In this document: piece after piece, positions 23,070 to 29,661 of the stretch
Layout of the letters: every line of letters begins with the position of its first letter
How positions within the stretch are numbered: the first letter of the stretch is position 1
Source of the DNA: a virus
DNA length: 44,525 nucleotides
IMG/VR virus record: IMGVR_UViG_3300021420_000064
Location: 1-44,525 of that record
Reading direction: 5' to 3' (one strand)
The notes under the pieces: generated by a model
The model's input: only the letters and a program-made list of their open reading frames with translations
Databases searched by the model: none
Told to the model about the DNA's origin: nothing
Program-made: the position numbers and the translations under genes

Positions 23070-23587
23070 GCCGCCTTCCGCTTTCGATAATTCCGCGCCG
23101 CCTCGCGCCGGCCCATTTCGGCAGCCGCACGCGATATGGTTCGGCCACCGCTGGCGATGGACATGCGGTAGTGCCGCGCGCAGTACGAGCAGCCGGCCGC
23201 CGCGGTATCGCCGCAGAACAGCGTCGCCAGCCCTTCGCCGACGACCGGCCAACGGCAGCTATCGGCTTGCAGCTCGAGCAGCGTCAGCGGATTGGCGACG
23301 TGTTCGTGAATGAGCTCGTGTGTGTCCGGCGCCAGCGGGGGCACAATGTCGAACAGATTGCCGCGGCGCTTCGCTCGCTTGGGATGTGTCGGTTGTGGTT
23401 TTTGCTGTGCGGACTTGCATTTGAGAGTTATGCGGCACCGCAAGCCCAGCCGGTGTGCCTTGCCGATGGCGGCACTGCGGCCGACCTTGAGAATGGCCGC
23501 GATTTGCGAAAATGGTAGATTTTCCGCATGCAGCGCGCGTAGTTGCGCTATTTTCTCATCGTTCCATGTGGGTGGAAAAATGCTCAT
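23066..23587 (-). CDS. gcrA: GcrA-family cell-cycle regulator homolog, 173 aa
   Basis: Start ATG 23587, ATGA-coupled to the nuclease upstream. The N-terminal HTH is WNDEKIAQLRALHAENLPFS then QIAAILKVGRSAAIGKAHRL, the GcrA signature. The C-terminus keeps the sigma-factor-binding style motif CRWPVVGEG with LFCGDTAAAGCSYCARH. In alphaproteobacteria GcrA binds sigma70-RNA polymerase and activates promoters with methylated GANTC sites. A phage copy could redirect host cell-cycle transcription or control phage promoters that carry GANTC. Confidence 0.9.
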   Translation of the reverse strand: MSIFPPTWNDEKIAQLRALHAENLPFSQIAAILKVGRSAAIGKAHRLGLRCRITLKCKSAQQKPQPTHPKRAKRRGNLFDIVPPLAPDTHELIHEHVANPLTLLELQADSCRWPVVGEGLATLFCGDTAAAGCSYCARHYRMSIASGGRTISRAAAEMGRREAARNYRKRKAA

Positions 23588-24015
23588 ACCGTCGTGCCCC
23601 GGATCAGGCCCCACCGCTCAAGGCAGCGCAGCGCACGATCGATGTCGTGGCAGATCACGGCATGGCCGCCGGCCGCATTCACGTCCGAGGCAAATTCCAT
23701 CTGCTCCTCGGTCGGACGCGCGCTGTCGCCGGCCTTGAGCTCCATCGCGTAGAAATTGCCGCGGTGGACGAAAACCAGGTCGCTGACACCCTTGCGGAAT
23801 CCCATCCGCTTGAGCCGGATCGCCTCAAGCGGAACACCGCTTTTGGTGCGTTTCCCGCCTAATTTGCTGCTGTTTGGTGTGTGCCAATAGACGACATCGG
23901 GGTATTTTCGCGCCTCGATGTGCAGGACCAAATCAGCCTGCATGTCATCTTCGGGATGTTTCCGCGCACGACGGCGCGGCTCAGACGGCAACAGGAATGG
24001 CGCGGGTGCGTGCAT
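23584..24015 (-). CDS. VRR-NUC domain nuclease, 143 aa
   Basis: Start at ATG 24015 with GGAG 7 bases upstream; a GTG at 24051 is possible but weaker. The PD-(D/E)xK-type core is visible as GFRKGVSDLVFVHRGNFYAM then ELKAGDSARPTEEQMEF, giving the D...ExK metal site, with conserved Q in the following helix. VRR-NUC proteins act as structure-specific nucleases such as Holliday-junction resolvases. In the early operon it would process replication or recombination intermediates before packaging. Confidence 0.88.
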   Translation of the reverse strand: MHAPAPFLLPSEPRRRARKHPEDDMQADLVLHIEARKYPDVVYWHTPNSSKLGGKRTKSGVPLEAIRLKRMGFRKGVSDLVFVHRGNFYAMELKAGDSARPTEEQMEFASDVNAAGGHAVICHDIDRALRCLERWGLIRGTTV

Positions 24016-24050
24016 GTCAGTCTCCGATTGGGAACACGCACGCGACGACA

Positions 24051-24308
24051 CTACGAACGATCAAACATCTTGTGGATTACGGCGAGGAGCACGACGACAG
24101 GCGGCTCGTACTCGCCTGAAAGCCAACGCTTGGCCGTTCGCTCATCCCGGCCGGCGATCGTCGCGAGATGTGCGGCAGTCTTTTCCGGCCAGAGAACCTT
24201 GCAAACAGCCCCGAATTTCGGTGGAGGGACAACCGTGTCCCTGCCCGGCACGAATGTCGCTTGGATTTCGTTGGCAACCGCGACTGGGTTGCCGAAAGCT
24301 GAGCGCAT
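24051..24308 (-). CDS. Small HTH-like protein, 85 aa
   Basis: Start at ATG 24308 with a G-run GGGGGGA 5 bases upstream. The centre KTAAHLATIAGRDERTAKRW with LSGEYEPPVVVLLAVI looks like a helix-turn-helix with a recognition helix DERTAKRWLSG. A TTGACA lies at 24341-24346, 32 bases upstream, but no good -10 follows. Likely an early DNA-binding regulator. Confidence 0.65.
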   Translation of the reverse strand: MRSAFGNPVAVANEIQATFVPGRDTVVPPPKFGAVCKVLWPEKTAAHLATIAGRDERTAKRWLSGEYEPPVVVLLAVIHKMFDRS

Positions 24309-24357
24309 GAGATCCCCCCACACAAACGCAACAAATACGGTGTCAACCCTATACTTG

Positions 24358-24379
24358 AGGGGGTGTGTACAACTCCCCT
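24358..24379. promoter_or_regulatory. Inverted repeat between Cro-like gene and HTH gene
   Basis: AGGGG and CCCCT arms flank a TGTACA centre in a 22-base near-palindrome. It is unrelated to the TTCATG operator. Place and symmetry suggest an operator, or a hairpin in the leader of the early operon. Confidence 0.4.
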
Positions 24380-24483
24380 GTCGCGCAAGTCATTTGACAT
24401 TTGCCCGTTGTGGTAGCGGGCTAGATTCCGGGGATGGCGACCCGGGAGTTGAAAATGGGCATCGTGTTGCCGTTCGACCGCCA

Positions 24484-24699
24484 TCATGCGTCGATATCCG
24501 CCGATTTGAAGCCAAAGACGGTGCGATCTGCCGACTTGCCGAGCCGGGCCAACTCATCGGAAAAAGTCATGAAGTATCGCGGGGGAATTAGACCTGCGGC
24601 TTTCCAGTTGGAGACGGCTGGTGCGCCAACTCCGGTCAAAACGGACGCGGCAGTTGTGCCGCCCACAGCCTCGATGATGGCATCGACTGACGAAAGCAT
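24484..24699 (-). CDS. Cro-like repressor, 71 aa
   Basis: HTH of the Cro/YdaS type: DAIIEAVGGTTAASVLTGVG then APAVSNWKAAGLIPPRYF, where SNWK is the recognition-helix core. The ATG at 24699 is preferred over 24723 because the leftward promoter -10 (24705-24710) would place the RNA start right at 24699, making the message leaderless. The upstream ATG overlaps the operator. It faces the CI-like gene across three operators and should shut off the lysogenic promoter. Confidence 0.75.
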   Translation of the reverse strand: MLSSVDAIIEAVGGTTAASVLTGVGAPAVSNWKAAGLIPPRYFMTFSDELARLGKSADRTVFGFKSADIDA

Positions 24700-24704
24700 G
24701 CCCT

Positions 24705-24734
24705 CTTCTACTTCATGGTTCATGAAGAAGTCAA
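24705..24734 (-). promoter_or_regulatory. Leftward early promoter with nested operator
   Basis: Reading leftward: TTGACT (24734-24729), an 18-base spacer that contains the whole palindrome CTTCATGAACCATGAAG (24727-24711), then TAGAAG (24710-24705). The layout is the same as in the rightward promoter at 25352-25381. A repressor bound to the palindrome would block polymerase. Confidence 0.65.
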
Positions 24735-24775
24735 GCCTTCATGAAGCCGCGATAGACGCGGACGACTTCATGAAA
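24711..24775. promoter_or_regulatory. Operator cluster of the lysogeny switch
   Basis: Three sites built on TTCATGAA: CTTCATGGTTCATGAAG at 24711-24727, CTTCATGAAG at 24737-24746 and CTTCATGAAA at 24766-24775. The first is repeated exactly at 25359-25375. Three graded sites between divergent cro-like and cI-like genes match the lambda-type arrangement. Confidence 0.7.
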
Positions 24776-25096
24776 TTTGATGTGGGTATGGCCGACGATC
24801 GCGCAGATGTAGTTTTTCGACTTACGCTGCTTCCAAAAGTTCTAGGGAAGAACAAAACAAGTATTGCCAAGTCTGTAGGTGTGTCCCCAAGTGCTTGGTC
24901 TAATTATATAAATCCAGACCCTACGCCAGACAACAAAACTACAATACCGTGGGAAACGGCAACTGAATTGAAAGAGCTATACGGCCTAACCCTGGACTGG
25001 ATTTACTGTGGAGATCTGACCAGTGTGCGGGATCAGGAACTTCGCGACAAGATACGTGCGGCCGAAAGAGCCGCGAAGCCACGCAAACGGGCTTAG
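24770..25096 (+). CDS. CI-like HTH repressor, 108 aa
   Basis: XRE-type HTH: RLTLLPKVLGKNKTSIAKSV then GVSPSAWSNYI, with ELKELYGLTLDWIYCGD after it, as in short phage repressors. There is no C-terminal peptidase domain, so induction by RecA-driven self-cleavage is not expected. In-frame starts exist at 24722, 24770 and 24788; 24722 would overlap the operator and the Cro-side start, so 24770 is chosen with moderate confidence. The gene is visibly richer in A and T than its neighbours, pointing to separate origin. Confidence 0.78.
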   Translation: MKFDVGMADDRADVVFRLTLLPKVLGKNKTSIAKSVGVSPSAWSNYINPDPTPDNKTTIPWETATELKELYGLTLDWIYCGDLTSVRDQELRDKIRAAERAAKPRKRA

Positions 25097-25304
25097 GCTT
25101 GGCATAGCCCTCATTGCCATTCTAAGCCTCACCGGCTGCGGTCACATTCAGACCCTTGCCGAGCAGGACGACGCAAAATGCCGATCCTACGGGGCCGATC
25201 TGGGCTCTGCGGCCTATATCCAGTGCCGAGCACAGCTAGAGGCGGCCAACCGCCAAGCCGGAGAAATCCAGCACCAAACGCATGTTGAGCAGTATGGCTG
25301 GTGA
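25023..25304 (+). CDS. Small lipoprotein
   Basis: Hydrophobic segment LGIALIAILSLTGC ends in a lipobox (LTGC). The mature part has DDAKCRSYGADLGSAAYIQC, a pattern I know from small Rhizobiales lipoproteins. The only standard start is GTG 25023, inside the repressor gene, giving a long 28-residue lead before the membrane part; the true start may be nearer 25090 on a non-standard codon. Expressed next to the repressor, it could alter the lysogen surface, for example in superinfection exclusion. Confidence 0.6.
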   Translation: MCGIRNFATRYVRPKEPRSHANGLRLGIALIAILSLTGCGHIQTLAEQDDAKCRSYGADLGSAAYIQCRAQLEAANRQAGEIQHQTHVEQYGW

Positions 25305-25351
25305 TCCACACAGACCATGAACACGCATTTCATGATATTTGAAATTATCCG

Positions 25352-25381
25352 TTGACAGCTTCATGGTTCATGAAGTAGTGT
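25352..25381 (+). promoter_or_regulatory. Rightward promoter with nested operator
   Basis: TTGACA (25352-25357), an 18-base spacer holding the exact palindrome CTTCATGGTTCATGAAG (25359-25375), then TAGTGT (25376-25381). The RNA would start near 25388, about 18 bases before the first ATG of the rightward operon at 25406, which has GGAG 8 bases upstream. A half-related TTTCATGATATTTGAAA lies just before it (25328-25344). Confidence 0.7.
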
Positions 25382-25405
25382 GCCTCCACATTCGGAGAGC
25401 ACAGC

Positions 25406-25696
25406 ATGACTTTCGCACCAATCACCAGCGGCCACGCGCTCGCCCTAGCGATGGGTGTTGTGTTGGACTCTGCCGGGCCACAGAAGCCCGCCCAGCGCAC
25501 GCCATACGAGGAAGGCTGGTCAGCCGGCTACCGCGGCGAGCCATCCAGCGGCCGCGCTAACCCGTATAGGCGCGGCATCCGCGGCCAGTGTGCCGCAGCG
25601 GATGTCGCCGCGGACTGCTGGGAGGCCGGCCATACCCGCGGCTGGCATCAGGCTCAAATTGACATCGATGAAAAGCGCCGGGACGCCGCGCGATGA
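25406..25696 (+). CDS. First protein of rightward operon, 96 aa
   Basis: GGAG lies 8 bases before the ATG. Contains YEEGWSAGYRGEPSSGRANP and CWEAGHTRGWHQAQIDID, rich in G, W, R and charged residues; the EGW.AGY and EAGHTRGW pieces look like an internal repeat. No family recognised. Directly under the operator-controlled promoter, so expected to be repressed in the lysogen. Confidence 0.75.
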   Translation: MTFAPITSGHALALAMGVVLDSAGPQKPAQRTPYEEGWSAGYRGEPSSGRANPYRRGIRGQCAAADVAADCWEAGHTRGWHQAQIDIDEKRRDAAR

Positions 25697-25863
25697 TCCC
25701 GCCCGCCATCCGCACGAACTATTGGGCCAAGCCCATCCCGCCGCGGCAATTCGATTGGGAAGCGGTGACGGACAATTACGAGCCCGGCGCACCGATCGGC
25801 TACGGCGCAACGGAGCAGGAAGCGATAGACGACCTGCTCGAGCAAATCGAGGCCAACGCATGA
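25693..25863 (+). CDS. Small protein, 56 aa
   Basis: ATGA overlap at both ends. Sequence NYWAKPIPPRQFDWEAVTDN then GYGATEQEAIDDLLEQIE resembles a small ORF common in rhizobial phages. Function unknown. Confidence 0.7.
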   Translation: MIPPAIRTNYWAKPIPPRQFDWEAVTDNYEPGAPIGYGATEQEAIDDLLEQIEANA

Positions 25864-26081
25864 GGATCGACTGGAAAAAATTCAGCCGTGATGTTCGTGA
25901 GACGATGAGAAATGGCTACATGGGCGTGCGCGAATTAGACCGCGAGACGGGCATCAACAAAGCAACAATCTCGCGTGCGCGGCACAGCAAAACAATGAGC
26001 GCGAAAAGTTTCATGTGGATATGCGGTGAATTTGACTTGGACCCTTGGGCCTACGTCATTTTGGAAAGCCGAAACCCATGA
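25860..26081 (+). CDS. Small HTH protein, 73 aa
   Basis: ATGA-coupled. VRELDRETGINKATISRARH is a clear helix-turn-helix, followed by SFMWICGEFDLDPWAYVILE, the helical ending seen in XRE-type regulators. A candidate anti-repressor or auxiliary regulator of the early rightward genes. Confidence 0.75.
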   Translation: MRIDWKKFSRDVRETMRNGYMGVRELDRETGINKATISRARHSKTMSAKSFMWICGEFDLDPWAYVILESRNP

Positions 26082-26287
26082 GCACCGCCCGCATCGACGT
26101 GCTTACCGCATTGCAGCAGCACGCGCGGCCGATCACCAGCAAGGCGCTGGCCGAGCGCATGCAGCGGCCGAACTACACCGTCAACGCGGTGCTGAGCAAA
26201 GCGCACGCATACGGGCATATCAGCCGAATGCCTGTGCCCGGCCGGGTCAAGCAGTTTCTGTATTTTCCGAAGGAGGCGCGGCCGTGA
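26078..26287 (+). CDS. Winged-helix-like protein, 69 aa
   Basis: ATG 26078 overlaps the previous stop. VLTALQQHARPITSKALAER with MQRPNYTVNAVLSKAHAYGH then a small wing VPGRVKQFLYFP gives the helix-helix-wing order of a DNA-binding domain. Coupled to the next ORF by GTGA. Confidence 0.7.
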   Translation: MSTARIDVLTALQQHARPITSKALAERMQRPNYTVNAVLSKAHAYGHISRMPVPGRVKQFLYFPKEARP

Positions 26288-26610
26288 CACGGATCAGCCA
26301 TTGCAAAGATTGTGGCGTGGCTATCAAAAACGGCGCGCGAGGCTGCGTAAGGATTTTTTGTATTTCACATGCCGCTGAGCGGCGCCGCGCCTCTAGTCGT
26401 CGAGCTGGGAAGAAGTGGCGCGATTCGCATCCGGGCGCGAATAGCAAGAAGGGCCGTCAATGGTACGTTGCCAGACGACAAAACAATCCCGCGTGGAAAA
26501 AGGAAAATAAACGCCGCGCGAAAGCATGGCGAGCAAAGAACAAACAACACGTCAAAGAATATGCCGCTGCATGGTGGAAGAAACAATCTGCCGAAAGGCG
26601 CGCGCCATGA
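26284..26610 (+). CDS. Zinc-ribbon basic protein, 108 aa
   Basis: GTG start overlapping the previous stop. N-terminal cysteines C-x2-C ... C ... C followed by H (HCKDCGVAIKNGARGCVRIF, CISHAAERR) suggest a zinc ribbon. The rest is strongly basic and aromatic (RAGKKWRDSHPGANSKKGRQ, KRRAKAWRAKNKQHVKEYAA). Likely binds nucleic acid. Confidence 0.65.
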   Translation: MTRISHCKDCGVAIKNGARGCVRIFCISHAAERRRASSRRAGKKWRDSHPGANSKKGRQWYVARRQNNPAWKKENKRRAKAWRAKNKQHVKEYAAAWWKKQSAERRAP

Positions 26611-26699
26611 CCCCGTTCATCATCATCTTTGCACCGCCGTTCCTGCTGCTAATCGCCACCGGCATCGTCGGCGAGTGCTTCCCGGAGTTACGCACATGA
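26607..26699 (+). CDS. Single-pass membrane peptide, 30 aa
   Basis: ATGA overlaps at both ends. Hydrophobic FIIIFAPPFLLLIATGIVG spans the membrane once. Supported by coupling only. Confidence 0.5.
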   Translation: MTPFIIIFAPPFLLLIATGIVGECFPELRT

Positions 26700-26803
26700 T
26701 CTGGTGGCTTATAGCGACCTGCTGCGCATTTTGGCTCGGCGCCGCCTGCGGCTACAAATGGCATGAGCGCGGTGAATTTAGCGCATGGGAGGGTTTGGAA
26801 TGA
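26696..26803 (+). CDS. Single-pass membrane peptide, 35 aa
   Basis: ATGA overlaps at both ends. Hydrophobic IWWLIATCCAFWLGAACGY, then a charged tail with KWHERGEF. Its last codons hold the GGAGG site of the next gene. It forms a pair with the 30-aa peptide before it. Confidence 0.5.
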   Translation: MIWWLIATCCAFWLGAACGYKWHERGEFSAWEGLE

Positions 26804-27300
26804 ACGCGCCGTTCGATCTCAAATCCGTGCGCGATCAAATAACCGCGCTGATGCTGGCTTATCCAGAGCTGGCCGATGATGAAGTGTTGCGGGAAGATAT
26901 GATCGAAGGCAGCACAAGCGCCAACGAATTTTTGTCGCAGCTCATACGCAAGATTGGCACTACCCAAGCCATTGCCAGCGGCACCGCGGATTACATTGGC
27001 GAATTGCAAGAGCGACATGCACGACTTGAGCAACGCATACACGCAATCCGTTCGCTGATCTTCAAGGTAATGCAGGCCGCTGATCTGAAAAAGAAGGAGC
27101 TGCCCGAGGCAACACTATCGATCCGGGCCGGACAGCCAAAGGTCGTGATCGTGAACGAAAAGGAAATCCCGCAAGACTTCCTGCGCGTCAAAACCGAACC
27201 TGACAAGTCGCGTATCAAAGCTGCGATCGGCGCCGGGGAGCATGTTCCGGGTGCCTCGTTATCCAACGGCGAGGCAACCCTCGCGATAATCACAAAATAA
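26800..27300 (+). CDS. Gp157-family protein, 166 aa
   Basis: Start ATG 26800 with GGAGG upstream. Mostly coiled coil: SANEFLSQLIRKIGTTQAIA then GELQERHARLEQRIHAIRSL, with the C-terminal strands ATLSIRAGQPKVVIVNEKEI. This is the layout of the Siphovirus Gp157 family, often found beside SSB and recombination genes. Here an SSB-like gene follows 10 bases later. Likely assists DNA annealing or replication. Confidence 0.82.
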   Translation: MNAPFDLKSVRDQITALMLAYPELADDEVLREDMIEGSTSANEFLSQLIRKIGTTQAIASGTADYIGELQERHARLEQRIHAIRSLIFKVMQAADLKKKELPEATLSIRAGQPKVVIVNEKEIPQDFLRVKTEPDKSRIKAAIGAGEHVPGASLSNGEATLAIITK

Positions 27301-27310
27301 GGAGCAGAAA

Positions 27311-27730
27311 ATGGGTATCCAAAAAAGCGATGTTTTCCCATCAAAGTACATTGCGTCGAGCGATATAGCCGGTCGTGAACTCAGGCTTACGATCCAGGCG
27401 GTGCAGATGGAGGAGCTCGCAGACGGCGAGCAAAAGGCCGTCATGTATTTTGACAAAGGCACTAAGGGAATGATCGTGAACGTAACCAACTGGAACACAG
27501 TCGAGGACGCTTACGGCGATGACACCGATGCGTGGGTTGGTCATCCGGTCATTCTCTGTACCGAACCGACGACCTACAAAGGTAAACGTACACAAGGGCT
27601 GCGCCTCAAGATACCCCAGGCGAAGCCAACACAGGCGCGACCGAGGAATCAAGTTACGACTGGTCCGCAGCCGGCACCGCAGACGCACGACGAGCTCGAC
27701 CCGCCGCCGTCAGACGACATTCCCTTCTGA
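27311..27730 (+). CDS. SSB-like protein, 139 aa
   Basis: AAGGAG lies upstream of the ATG. Beta-rich body (ELRLTIQAVQMEELADGEQK, AVMYFDKGTKGMIVNVTN) could be an OB fold. The proline/glutamine linker leads to an acidic tip PPSDDIPF, the hallmark tail by which SSB recruits partners. It follows the Gp157-like gene, a common pairing. Probably coats single-stranded DNA. Confidence 0.75.
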   Translation: MGIQKSDVFPSKYIASSDIAGRELRLTIQAVQMEELADGEQKAVMYFDKGTKGMIVNVTNWNTVEDAYGDDTDAWVGHPVILCTEPTTYKGKRTQGLRLKIPQAKPTQARPRNQVTTGPQPAPQTHDELDPPPSDDIPF

Positions 27731-27762
27731 TTGATTAACACACAATGTCAAGGAGATAGACC

Positions 27763-28053
27763 ATGTTTGTCGAGACGAAACGGGAAGGCGAGGCGCAGAC
27801 CGAGCCAAAACCATCCTTAGCCGGCTTCGCCGCGTGGCTCGAAAATAAAGAGCCGGACGAAATCTATAATTGGGCGGACTGCCGCGGCGGGTGTGCCGTG
27901 AGCCAATATTTTAGCTCCCTCACAAAATCACTCGATCCGATTGCCAGTCTTTGGAGGGACTATGGCGGCGAACTCGATCCTCTCGCGCGGAAGCTTCCCC
28001 ATACCTTCGGCGCACTTCTCACACGCGCACGACGTTCCCTCTCCGGGGGTTAA
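27763..28053 (+). CDS. Hypothetical protein, 96 aa
   Basis: Good ribosome site (AAGGAG, 9 bases before ATG). LAGFAAWLENKEPDEIYNWA with DCRGGCAVSQYFSSL suggests a small helical protein with two cysteines. No family recognised; its end overlaps the longer open frame discussed under the methyltransferase. Confidence 0.7.
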   Translation: MFVETKREGEAQTEPKPSLAGFAAWLENKEPDEIYNWADCRGGCAVSQYFSSLTKSLDPIASLWRDYGGELDPLARKLPHTFGALLTRARRSLSGG

Positions 28054-28063
28054 TCGACATCGT

Positions 28064-28951
28064 ATGCCCGCCTACTACAACGAGAACGATCCTTATGCCG
28101 CCCAATGGCTCCGCAACCTCATCCAAGCCGGACACATCGCGCCAGGCGACGTTGACGAGCGGAGCATCGTTGACGTTACCGGGCCCGAGCTTGTCGGATA
28201 CACGCAGTGTCACTTCTTCGCTGGCATTGGCGGATGGTCCATTGCCCTCAGACTCGCGGGATGGCCGGACAACCGACCTGTTTGGACAGGTTCCTGTCCC
28301 TGCCAGCCCTTCTCCGCAGCCGGGGCGGGCAAGGCGGCCGATGACGGACGCCATCTGTGGCCTGCGTGGTTTTCTCTCATCGCCCAGCGCCACCCTGCAA
28401 TCGTCTTTGGAGAGCAGGTTGATGCGGCAATTGGATGGGGCTGGCTCGACGTTGTTTTCTCTGATCTGGAAGGCGAAGGCTACGCCTGCGGGGCGACCGT
28501 ACTGCCAGCTTGCGGCATCGGCGCGCCGCACTACCGGGCCCGAGCTTGGTTCGTGGCCGACGCCAATGGCGGGGACGCCAGCGCAGAAGGGCTACAACGA
28601 GGCGGGGAACACGGACAGCGGGCGAAAGACAGTGAGCCTGTGCGCTTGGGCAACGCCAACAGCACGCGACGGCCGGTCAGAATGGGGCTCATCGGAAATG
28701 ATGAAGCGGCGCCAATCTCGATCAGAAGGCAAGCCACTCAGCAAACAGGCCATTGGAGCGATTGCGATTGGATCGGCTGCACAGACGGGAAAGCGCGGCC
28801 TGTTGAGCCCGGATCATTCCCGCTGGCTCATGGGGTACGGCGCCGAACATCTAAGCTGCGCGCCTACGGCAACGCCATCGTCCCGCAAGTCGCGGCGGAG
28901 TTTATCATCGCGGCCGAACAAGCGCGACTAACTGGGGAGGAGCAAACATGA
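28064..28951 (+). CDS. dcm: C5-cytosine DNA methyltransferase, 295 aa
   Basis: From ATG 28064. Motif I CHFFAGIGGWSIALRLAGW at about 49-67, catalytic PCQP with Cys80, the ENV-equivalent GEQV at 116-119 (Gln replaces Asn), motif VIII-like HYRARAWFVAD, and motif X GNAIVPQVAAEF near the end. It would methylate cytosine to shield phage DNA from restriction. The target-recognition stretch (about 170-255) is low in hydrophobic residues and odd for this family; a second frame there reads like another protein (see 28341-28931). Confidence 0.9.
   Translation: MPAYYNENDPYAAQWLRNLIQAGHIAPGDVDERSIVDVTGPELVGYTQCHFFAGIGGWSIALRLAGWPDNRPVWTGSCPCQPFSAAGAGKAADDGRHLWPAWFSLIAQRHPAIVFGEQVDAAIGWGWLDVVFSDLEGEGYACGATVLPACGIGAPHYRARAWFVADANGGDASAEGLQRGGEHGQRAKDSEPVRLGNANSTRRPVRMGLIGNDEAAPISIRRQATQQTGHWSDCDWIGCTDGKARPVEPGSFPLAHGVRRRTSKLRAYGNAIVPQVAAEFIIAAEQARLTGEEQT
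28341..28931 (+). CDS. Overprinted ORF within the methyltransferase gene
   Basis: A different frame is open from 27951 to 28931; the part from ATG 28341 on (196 aa) reads LQSSLESRLMRQLDGAGSTL, FSLIWKAKATPAGRPYCQLA, SWPTPMAGTPAQ, LSPDHSRWLMGYGAEH and PTATPSSRKSRRS. From memory, proteins with these blocks occur as separate genes in many metagenomic phages, some near Dcm-type genes. The usual start MTDLFG is TTDLFG here, so the normal start codon seems lost and translation would need another site. Either dual coding or a relic. Confidence 0.45.
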   Translation: MTDAICGLRGFLSSPSATLQSSLESRLMRQLDGAGSTLFSLIWKAKATPAGRPYCQLAASARRTTGPELGSWPTPMAGTPAQKGYNEAGNTDSGRKTVSLCAWATPTARDGRSEWGSSEMMKRRQSRSEGKPLSKQAIGAIAIGSAAQTGKRGLLSPDHSRWLMGYGAEHLSCAPTATPSSRKSRRSLSSRPNKRD

Positions 28952-29175
28952 GTGCGATGTTCGACTACATAAGCGGCAAGGCCAGCGGCGAAATCGCGCG
29001 GGCCGAAGCGTCGCTTGAACACGCCCTCGGATGTCTTGGTGCCGAGTTGGAAGAAAATGAACGGCTACGAGCGAAGCTGGATCAAATTACCGCTGTATGT
29101 GACGACAACGCTGGCCCTTCATGTGATGCACACATGGCGTTGAAATTCATTCGGCAGATCACGGCCACTGACTAG
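28948..29175 (+). CDS. Small coiled protein, 75 aa
   Basis: ATGA-coupled to the methyltransferase. Helical and charged (ARAEASLEHALGCLGAELEE, NERLRAKLDQITAV) with cysteine pair near CDDNAGPSCD. Function unknown. Confidence 0.65.
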   Translation: MSAMFDYISGKASGEIARAEASLEHALGCLGAELEENERLRAKLDQITAVCDDNAGPSCDAHMALKFIRQITATD

Positions 29176-29193
29176 GACGGATGGGACATCGAC

Positions 29194-29352
29194 ATGAGCG
29201 ACCTTGAACTTGTTGAATTAGCCGCCCGCCGTGTTGCTGCTCAGGCGACCAGCGAGGCATACAGCAAATCCTTCAATGCGTTTGCTGATGAATTACTGGA
29301 ACTTCTGAAAATACATCGAGGCGCCGACTACAAGCCAATCAAGACCGCGTAA
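29194..29352 (+). CDS. Small helical protein, 52 aa
   Basis: Nineteen bases after the previous stop, weak ribosome site. One long helix LVELAARRVAAQATSEAYSK then FADELLELLKIHRG. Its TAA overlaps an ATG of a further frame (29352-29558), which is judged unlikely to be a gene. Confidence 0.55.
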   Translation: MSDLELVELAARRVAAQATSEAYSKSFNAFADELLELLKIHRGADYKPIKTA

Positions 29353-29391
29353 TGGCCGAAGCAGACGCGACAGAAAAGACCTTAACCGCCA

Positions 29392-29661
29392 ATGACCAAG
29401 CCGCTTCCATATCCCCCGCCCTGGCAAGACAAGGAAACCCTTGCGCTGCACCTGAGCGTGTCAGCGAACACAATCGAGAATTGGGCGGCCCAAGGCATCA
29501 TTCCGCCGCCCCGCAAGCGCGGTGGAAAAGTCATGTGGAAATGGTCGGAAGTGGATGAGAAGCTTACACTCGGCGAAGCTGGCGGGTCACCCGACAGCCA
29601 AGCCGAAAGGATACGCAATGGAACAAGAGCGGCGGCGGCCGAAACTCGCCCTCATCACTGA
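29392..29661 (+). CDS. xis: Excisionase / AlpA-like HTH protein, 89 aa
   Basis: DKETLALHLSVSANTIENWA then AQGIIPPPRKRGGKVMWKW is the winged HTH of AlpA/Xis proteins. It lies directly before the integrase and overlaps its start by 44 bases. Acts with the integrase to control prophage excision. The C-terminal 25 residues are low in structure. Confidence 0.8.
   Translation: MTKPLPYPPPWQDKETLALHLSVSANTIENWAAQGIIPPPRKRGGKVMWKWSEVDEKLTLGEAGGSPDSQAERIRNGTRAAAAETRPHH

Noticed and set aside
23881-24591. Rightward open frame of 236 codons crossing the early operon start
   Set aside because: Antisense to the VRR-NUC and HTH genes; composition not protein-like.
29352-29558. ORF of 68 codons starting TAATG after the 52-aa gene
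   Set aside because: Overlaps the excisionase almost fully in another frame and has no structured protein signature.
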